From assembly GCA_964059195.1 (NCBI GenBank), contig CAXKWD010000007.1:1674001-1738000 (forward strand): a stretch of DNA of 64,000 bases. Direction: 5' to 3'. This DNA is from Ectobius pallidus (Eukaryota; Arthropoda; Insecta; Blattodea; Ectobiidae). This document shows positions 1 through 64,000 of the stretch, piece after piece. Made by a program: the position numbers and the translations under genes. Under the pieces are notes generated by a model, which worked only from the letters and a program-made list of their open reading frames with translations, was not told the origin of the DNA and did not search any database. Position 1 is the first letter of the stretch; the number at the start of each line of letters is the position of its first letter.

Positions 1-199
1 ATCTACATATTTGGATACATTATAAATTACATATTATATTATCTACCCTTTTACAGAGTCAACATGAGATTTCCATGTCAGTAACTTATCCATCCATATC
101 ACTAGAAATAAATGTGAACTATTTTCTATCACTTCACGTTTCTCGAATTTTAATTTAAATAATTCTTCATTGGCTTGTTTTTAAATTCAAACTTAATGC

Positions 200-620
200 A
201 GCCAGTTTTACTAGCATTAGAAATAATTAAATTAATGGATTGAAAATATGAAAACAGATAGTTAGTAGTCTCAGTGGCATCAGTTTTGTTCTCAGTTTTC
301 TGTACTGTCATCAGCATATGTAATAATTTTACTGGTATTACCATTTGGATTCACAACACCATTTATATATACAGTACCAGGAATAGAAAGGGTCCCAAAA
401 CTGACCCTTGTGGTACTCCACATTCCACAAACGTTAGTTTGAATTGTTGTGTTTGTGGAGTATCTCAGTATACTGTACTCTATTTGTAATGTCTTTTGCT
501 ATTCCTCTAACCCCATAATTATCCTGTTTACCACTTCATATCTTATGTTGGACACAATCAAAGGCCTTGATAAATCAAGAAAAAGACCAGTTACTTTATT
601 TTTCTCTTTCAGCCTTTCAT
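200..620 (-). pseudogene. LINE reverse transcriptase relic
   Basis: On the minus strand, short in-frame pieces of a non-LTR reverse transcriptase appear: DLSKAFDCV (about 570), GVPQGSVLGPFLFL (about 410-360) and the catalytic-loop YADDST (about 310). Stops and frameshifts separate them. It lies in the intron upstream of exon A and is a decayed LINE copy with no coding capacity. Confidence 0.7.
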
Positions 621-2378
621 AAGTCTCAATTCCTCCTCACATTGTTTTAATAGTGTTGATGATGATTGTTTTATGTTTTAGGATATTAATTTCATTAGCT
701 AACTTATCTCTGTATTAGAAGTTTCATATAAATATACAGAGTGTGGCACTGATTTTGAAGCTAATGCTTTATTGCTATTATTCATTACCATACATTTAAA
801 AATATTCATTAAATATATTACTAATTTGCACTGGATTTTTTAAAGGAACTCCTGTGTGTTGTAATAACAAGATCTAGGTTTCTTAATGGTATTGATGATA
901 TTCCAACTTGTTTTGGCTACTTTTCAGTTCTTATCATTTCCCTGGATTTGGCAGCTTGATGAGACTTATACCTCCGATGGAAATGATCATACCCTGTATG
1001 TTTATACCAGAAGTGCATATCTATTATTTTTGTTTCGGCTCGAATGTTTCTTTTAAGATTATTTTGCCCCTTTGTTTGTTTTTATAAAATTTCTTTTTTA
1101 CTACTGGACAGTTTTGGTCCAAATATTGCTGGAGTATTTTATAAAATGTTCTGTATGTCATTAGTTCTAGTGGCACTATATACAACTGAGTGACTAGATT
1201 GTTTACCCTTTCTCTAGGTAAAGGCCTGTAAGATTTAATGTGAAAGGTTATCTCTCTAACATCATAACACTTTATGTCTGTGCACTTCGCAAAGTGATCA
1301 GAGATAGCCTATGTCCGTTTATAACCTCAATATTTGTTGCAATGTGTTCAGTTGTATTACATGTCAGTTGAGTTTCTCTTGTTGTATCTCTCAGTCCATG
1401 TACACACAATAAATCAACTAGGAACCATACAAGACATACTTTTTTCTTGCCCAGAAGTCAATACTAGAACAGAGGAACACTATAACATACAGGACATGTA
1501 ACCTAACCTAACCAAGGGTTATCATAGAACACAAGTGTGATTGAATATTTATAACAATGAAATAAGTGCCAATTAGAAATTGTCCTAGACACACCATCTG
1601 CCCGCCATCGCTCCAGAAGTGTGCTGCAGGTTAACTGTGGGGTGAAACATGTTTTATTGCTTAAAAGAGAAAGTTAGGTGATGCTACCCCGTCAAACCAG
1701 TGATCTTGTGAGCTGGGAACAGTACAACACAATACAGTTGAGTTAGAAACAAAACCCTTAAAAATGAAATTTTGAATGATGTAGGCCTACAATACTTGGA
1801 AATAAAGCCGCAAAAAGGGAAATGTGATAACATAAACTGAATCTTTGATCACAATAAACAGCATTTTTTCAATGTATCCGTACAAGACTTCATAAAAGTA
1901 TTAATATTACCCAATTGATAACATTATGCATGATTACATTAAGCGGCGTTCACTGTATTGCATTGTCTGTGCAGTTATTTATTATTGTGTCCTATGTTCA
2001 ATCACAATTATGTGTGATTCCTATGTCAGGTCGTAAAGTGCAAATAACAATTCTCGGATGTAAAGGTTTCAGGCCATAGTCTGTATAATAAATTTCAGGG
2101 CACAGGTAATGTTCACTCTAGGGAACCTAACGGGCAGGGTACTAAATTAAAACATAAAGTTTAAACACACCCTGGAAGATTTATACTTAAAATATCTGCC
2201 AAGCATTTCACAACGTGAACTACGGTGAGTGACTGTTTCTTAAAGAGATCCAGCTCCTCCTTTCAGTTAAGCCTTTAAATATAGTTAAGGAAATTTTTGT
2301 ATGGTTCCACTCGATGATAGCCGGTTCATGGTTGATTGGGTTTCCCTGTATGAGAGATCTTGCACATCTGTGTTGCAG
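621..2378. other. intronic sequence, no gene recognised
   Basis: AT-rich intron upstream of the first visible kcc exon. No conserved ORF or clear element ends were found. It ends in the acceptor at 2378. Confidence 0.6.
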
Positions 2379-58271
<55,893 letters not shown>

Positions 58272-59713
58272 AGACTTGGATCGCAATCACCATCATCATC
58301 ACCATTTCCATTCTGTGCGGTGGAAGCGTTGGCATTTCTAATCCTTTTCATTTTTATTTATTTATTTTATTTGTTTCATGTGACTGATGCCTCGCCGCAC
58401 ACCAAGCTCTGTACAAACCCATCAAGACGAAGACGATGCGAGACGGCTCACTTTTTTCTACACCTTACATATACACAAGATAGTATTGATTGTGTCCCGG
58501 CTTTTACGAGTAGTGGTTGCCATTTGACGTGTGACGCTTACGGCCTACATGTGTTCATTCCTCTTATGCTGGCGTGCACAGTGCACATGCGTCACGTCGA
58601 TTGGCAACATAGCATTCAAATGTTAGGTATACATAGTGCTACATAAAATTAAATGTGCGTGTGTGTCGTGCGCTAAATGTCGTGATGTCACAGCTTCCTG
58701 TACATACTCATGATCGTAGTTTAGTTGGGTGAGTGCGCCTGTTTCTCATTCCAGCAATATTGACGACTTCATTACTCTTAACTACTTTGTACATAACATA
58801 GGAACTTAGACTAGCGTTACTACCTTCTTATAGGAGTGTCGCAAACTCTCTTCACCTGTTCACAGTAATACCTTAGTTTCCTACTAGAGTGCTCTCTACG
58901 GGAAAATAAGCATAACTAAATTAATCCTCTCCAGGCGTGGAGGAACGCAGGTGAATTTCATTATAATCAAACATAGCGACTCCTAGTTTTCATTGTTGAG
59001 TCCAGCGGAGCACGGGGTCTGGTACAAATGTAATGATTGTCAAGCAGAGGCTATGGAAGTATTTTTATGAGGTTGATGTCTGTACATACCTTCTGGATAT
59101 ATTTTGCTAGAGACGTTGGAAAGTGCCATTAGCCGTTCAAGTTTGTTTTCCTGTAACAGTTCCTGGTGAACTTGTACATAGAGTTTATCGCCTGTTGTGT
59201 TGTTAAGCAAACTTCGCTGGCGATCATCTTTACTATAGTTATCAGTTAAAATGAATTCTGTGATGAACATCACTGGTGCCTGATATGACAGGTCAAGTTA
59301 ATTCTCAAAGAGATTATCAATCTCCATTTTGAATTCGTATCGAACGCATCACTTGGGAGGCTCCGACATACCACAGTGGCGTGACGAGCTAATGAACTGA
59401 TTGATGTACTACAAAAATGCAAATCTTTAGGAGAGCAAACAATGAAATGTAAAACAGATTATTTTATAGAGATATATGAACAAAACACAACATATAATTA
59501 GTCAGTGTTATTTTGCTTATAGATGCATTGAACATTACCACAACTGAACATCTTATTTACATCTGGAACATATTAAAGCACATTTCATCATTTGTAAATA
59601 AATGGTCAAAAATATCTATCACAAACTTTCTTGCATATACGTATCAAAAGCTAACACAGAAAAAAGTAAATTATACAGACAATGAAATTATTTTTTTATC
59701 AACTGAAAACTGA
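58272..59713 (+). other. kcc: kcc 3' UTR and downstream flank
   Basis: Follows the TGA at 58269. No further conserved coding. The 3' UTR length is unknown; AATAAA near 59599 is one possible polyadenylation signal. Confidence 0.5.
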
Positions 59714-59721
59714 CAATGAAT

Positions 59722-60612
59722 CAGTGACACAGCCAGGGTTTTATTCTGGGGGTGCTAAAACATATAAAATACACGCTAGTCAAATTTTTAAAAATCATTC
59801 AATGAAGTTTTTATCCTAATGCAAACATCATTAACATTATTATTATCATCTCTATCATATTATCATCACATATTTCTATCTCACCTACAATTTTTTAAAA
59901 GACTTTGACGTTCCATTTTAACACATCACAACACAAAGCACAGTTGAAGTGTTTACTTTTATAAGGGTCTAAGTGCCAAAATCATGATTGTGTAGAAAAT
60001 AAGATATAGACCCACAGAAAGACGTGCCAGAGATAGACCCAGCACTATATCTTGGAATTTATTGCTACTAACGTGGCTCTCCCTGGAACTAGAACCCTTC
60101 TGAAATGCATTGTTCTGGGTACATAGATCCATTTAAAATTATCAACTGAAAAATAATGGTTTTGGCACTTAGATCCCTATAAAAGTAGACGCTTCAGTTA
60201 TTGTACCAGTAGGCCTAATCAGAACTGAATCTGCTCGCCGATGGTATTGGGTTCCACAGTTTTTAAAGCGATCGTATGAAGCGCTGTAGCAAACGAGAGT
60301 TAAAAAATTGCATTAAGACATTCAGCTGACCGATGGAGAATTTAAAATTGGTTGTTATTACTGCAGTAATGTACAGAACTAAACGTACTAAATTGTATCG
60401 ACTTCCGAGATGACTTGAAATTATTGCTATTACAGAAGATTTTATCATATTCTGCCATTATGAATCCTACAGCGGGACTTGGACTCGTTTCTGTTATGTA
60501 CTTATGCCTATTAATCCAATCAACAATTTGAAACATTGTAGCCTATGTGACATATTCTAAACAAACTTACATTTTAAAAAAAATTATTCTGATCTGGGGG
60601 GCTATGCCACTG
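59722..60612. mobile_element. hAT-type MITE (CAGTGRCAYAGCC TIRs)
   Basis: Ends CAGTGACACAGCC and inverse CAGTGGCATAGCC, flanked by the perfect 8-bp duplication CAATGAAT (59714-59721; 60613-60620). 891 bp without transposase. Confidence 0.88.
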
Positions 60613-61003
60613 CAATGAATTAAATATTTTTATTGGGCATCAGAGCCGATCTTTATCTACAATGCTTTTACCTTGAAATAACAATAATAATGATAATAAC
60701 AACAACAACAAAAATCAATGGCAGAGGATGGATATTTTGAGTGGGTGTACACATCATCAATAAAGTGTCTTTGTCTAAGTAAATCATGCATTTGACAAAA
60801 TTTATTACATAACGAAAGAACTCTATTTGAACAAAGAATGTAACACAAGAAAAACTTAAATATTTTGAGAATCTTGATATTCCACAGCAAATATCTCTGA
60901 AACAGATAGGCTACTGGGAAATCGTTTGACATAACCAAGTTTACCAACTTTTCTTATAGTATAGAAACTTGTATTTTACCGGTATATTTTCTTTTATATT
61001 TTA

Positions 61004-62009
61004 CTAGCTGAAAAGGCCCGGCGTCGCCCGGGCTTTGTATTTTGTAATTTGAAATTAACTTATGGAGGACTTTCGATGTTGAAACTCTAGGTCCTGATAT
61101 AATAATATATGTAGAATTCGAAATGAGGAAGAACAACATATGGCACTCATACTATTTCCTCAGAAAGCTAAAACGCTAGATATAGCTTTTTATGGTTCAT
61201 AGAGGATGTCGAATGCTGCATTCCGTTGCTTCTACACATCATGCCTGGGAGGGGTTGAAATAAGAAGAAACATAAATTACATAAGATTGTATTGACTTGA
61301 CGGAAAATTTTATTTCTCATTCTCATGTTACAACCGTTTCGGGAATGAAATAAAATAGAAATGCAGTATCACTTTCATACTTTCCTCCCCTAAAACCCGG
61401 GACATAATATACTGCGAGTATAGGACTCAAAATGTTCCATCCCATGCTTAGGGCCTATGATAAATCTCAACTAATACAAAGCCTACAGCTATGGATAACT
61501 GACTATTTACCGACTTCTGATATAGCATACTCACACACTTAAGTTGTACCTGTAATACGACCTCTTATTCTACATCAAAATGTGAAGTGAGAAAATATTT
61601 CTTATGTCTAGGGTAGAGAAAGTTGTGTGACTGCATCACACTTTGCTTTATTTTCGTGTAATTCATTTTTCAGTAATTATTTTCGCCAATATATTGCATC
61701 GATTCAATCATAATTCGTTAAAGTCCAGTTGCCAAGGCCCAATGTTATCAAAGTAAACAATACACGGTTGTCATGTGAACTGAACAGCATTTCATTGTTT
61801 TTAGTATAATATTCTCAGAAATTATATAATTTTCAAGGGAAGGACTGATTTATTACAATTTTAATGTCGACCGCTATACTTTCCGGGCTTAGCTGGGTAT
61901 GTGTGCAAAATTCCGTGTAAATTGGTAAAGAAATGTAGATTTGTATAAGGAACAAACATACATACATACATACATACCCACAAACACACATTCGACTTTA
62001 TATATTAGA
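61004..62009 (-). mobile_element. non-autonomous Helitron, complete ends
   Basis: On the minus strand it begins A|TCTAATATATAAAGTCG, with (GTAT)n near the start. It ends with the hairpin GCCCGGGCGACGCCGGGC, then CTTTTCAGCTAG|T. 1006 bp; inserted between A and T as Helitrons do. No Rep/helicase. Confidence 0.75.
61957..61978. repeat. (CATA)n
   Basis: Short tetranucleotide repeat inside the Helitron 5' region. Confidence 0.85.
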
Positions 62010-62663
62010 TATCCAGTGGTGATAGAATCAGGGGGTCATATTGTATGAATAGAGTTCCTACTGATATCAACATTATTCTACAACCCTCCGCTACGGCTAT
62101 CGCCTTCGCTCCGCGTGCTTAAATATGTGGGTAGTATTACGCATTTAACTATCTGTACCAAATTTGTTACTTAATGAAGTGAGTTGTAGAATTAATTTTA
62201 ACGTAACAGATCCCAGCCAAAAGAACAGTGCAGTATAACAGTGAGCTGCATTGCCGGCAAAGCGGATGAATAATGGTGTTGGCAGCATCTTACAGTCGTT
62301 CGAAGACAACCAACAGATTGTGTAACCACACAAAGGAACAATTTCAAAACCGTAGTACCAGCTATAGTAGACCCAAAAATAGAAGTTACAAAATTATGGG
62401 GAGTAAAGGAAGTAAGAATAGAAGAAATAAATAAATATAAACCAATGTATTTATCCTCTAATCATACAAATTATATTGGATATATTTTAAATTAATATAA
62501 AAATTATGATACTACACTATTAATTTAAATGCATATGATTCATCGTGAAAAAGAATATAACAGTTACAACCACTAAATTTTCAGAACAGAGTTTTAAAAA
62601 ATCTTTGAAAAGACAAAAGCCAAGGAAATTCACAGGAAGGAAAGAGGAATGACTGATTGATCA
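62010..62663. other. downstream flank, nothing recognised
   Basis: AT-rich, no conserved ORF. Confidence 0.5.
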
Positions 62664-62930
62664 AATAAATTCCTTTATTGAATTGATCGAAATGGTGCAG
62701 GGCGGTTTAAACGATTATAATATCCAGTGACATAGCGGTGATGAGTTATGGAAAATAAACAAGTCCTACAAACCCGGCATTTGCCTTTGTGAACGAGGAT
62801 CCATGAAAAACCCAAGTCAATTGGATGGCCACGAGGTTTGATTTGAACCCAAGACCTCTCCCCTATTACCCTATACCACCTCGCTCTAATTGGTTTTAGT
62901 GTGTTCATTAGGACCAACGTATACTCTATT
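62664..62930 (-). mobile_element. possible tRNA-derived SINE
   Basis: Minus strand: A-box-like tagagcgaggtgg, B box GGGTTCAAATC, then cctcgtggccatccaattga and a T/A-rich end. Similar to 24180-24310. No target duplication identified. Confidence 0.4.
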
Positions 62931-63399
62931 TCACAACAATAAATAGATTATAGTATTCTTGTTACTATGGGCAACAAAAGAATATTCATATTTTAATCAA
63001 AATGTGTGTTCTGAAATTCGCATTTGAGCCGTACTTATTTCGTTTTTATCTTGGTACCTATTAATTTTTATAAAGAAATGTGTTAAACAAAAAAATGTTC
63101 ATTTTAATTTTCTCTACAACTTTACTGTGGTAGGTTTTCATGAATCGCCTACTGTAATGGAGATAATCTAGAAAAATTGAAAATGGGTACGAGTAGTATC
63201 CCTAAGTCTTTTTTACAGAAAAAGGACACAGCCATTTTATTAGTCATAGATAGATATATTGAGTTTTATTTTTTTATTAAAATGTTAACCTTTTTTTTTT
63301 CAATTAAATTTTTTTAAACGTTTAAATGTAAAGTACTCTTAATATTTCAGTTATAAAAACCAAATTCTAGGCAGTTCAATAAAATTCCGAAAAAGTCCT

Positions 63400-63886
63400 T
63401 AATTCAAAAAATGCAATCAACCGTTTACCCGCTGTGCTTGTTCACAGACAGAAAGAGGGACGGACAGATGGTTAGATGCCATTCCAGACACACTTTTTTC
63501 AGTTTCTAGGCATCGTGAAGTGTGTTTTCCTGGTGTTATCTTAATTTTGATTTTTTGTCACGATCTCATCTACTCTTATACAATTCAACGGCCCTAAATA
63601 GCGTGCTCACTCACTCACCCGCTTCGTGAAACATTGGGTATACTCGGTGATGTTCGTCTCTCGCAGTCTAAACTTTCACGAAAAGTACAAAATTAGGAAA
63701 ACCGTTTCTTTATTATATAAAGCCTAAGTGAAATGAACACAATGAACAAATATTCTAATTTTATTTTTACTTACAATTGTCATAGCTCTGAACCACAAAC
63801 ATTTTTAATATACTGCCAGTGTAAATTTCTTAAAAATCCTGGAGTCAATTAATAATGGCGGGTGAAGCCGCGGGGACCAGCTGAAA
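63400..63886 (+). mobile_element. Helitron 3' fragment
   Basis: Ends with hairpin GGCGGGTGAAGCCGC and GGGGACCAGCTGA, a CTRR-type end; upstream text (gacggacagatggttagatg) resembles insect Helitrons. The 5' end was not found. Confidence 0.45.
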
Positions 63887-64000
63887 AAAATTGATGGTTT
63901 AACTCTTGAAATATCGCTGATAATAAAAATCCAAACAAACCATTCCTTCCCTTGAAACATTATGTAATTTCTAAAAATTACACTGAATTGATCAAATAAA

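Noticed and set aside
1499..1514. Short run of CCTAA units (insect telomere motif)
   Set aside because: Only about three units; common by chance in insect introns and no telomeric context.

Overview
The window is a piece of an AT-rich, repeat-rich animal nuclear genome, almost certainly an insect. It has spliceosomal introns of up to 9.4 kb, almost no intergenic coding sequence, and a dense mix of LINEs, tRNA-derived SINEs, Helitrons, hAT, IS630/mariner, pogo-like and other TIR elements. The large introns and recurring ...taggcctac... filler suggest a big-genome hemimetabolous insect; a cockroach or termite is my best guess, but this is memory-based inference.

Only one host gene is visible: the plus-strand gene for a K+/Cl- cotransporter of the SLC12A4-7 type (insect kcc, kazachoc). 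Fifteen exons between 2379 and 58271 join in phase (2835 nt, 944 codons plus stop), running from the middle of TM2 to the conserved C-terminus ending EVITIYS. The N-terminal exons lie upstream of the window. Thirteen of 14 introns are GT-AG; intron 6 (22324-22541) is GC-AG. A 54-nt phase-0 candidate alternative exon lies at 43629-43682.

The introns hold the rest. Intron 2 (3804-12840) contains four TE layers: a one-armed 'TAGTCCAG' element (about 4194-10240), split by an IS630/mariner-type element with TA duplication (4722-9852), split by an AAGTGCCAG-TIR element (4895-8733), split by a 2.9-kb long-TIR element (5146-8064) with a broken PIN/XPG-nuclease-like gene. Intron 7 holds a 3.03-kb near-perfect palindrome (24676-27705) with the same TAGTCC terminus and 3-bp target duplication, so it looks like a non-autonomous relative. 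Intron 9 holds a Helitron array (33439-36270) with a LINE, a hAT MITE and a SINE nested inside it, then two LINEs, one split by a Penelope-like fold-back. Intron 12 has a hAT-in-hAT nest. Intron 13 has a dead IS630-type transposon, a hAT MITE, LINE relics and a pogo-like MITE. Downstream of the gene are another hAT MITE and a minus-strand Helitron.

Nothing suggests bacteria, plasmids, CRISPR, rRNA, functional tRNAs or integrated viruses. The most notable material is the PIN/XPG-like transposon with its palindromic relative, and the hammerhead-like motifs at 23937-23978 and in 40593-40830.
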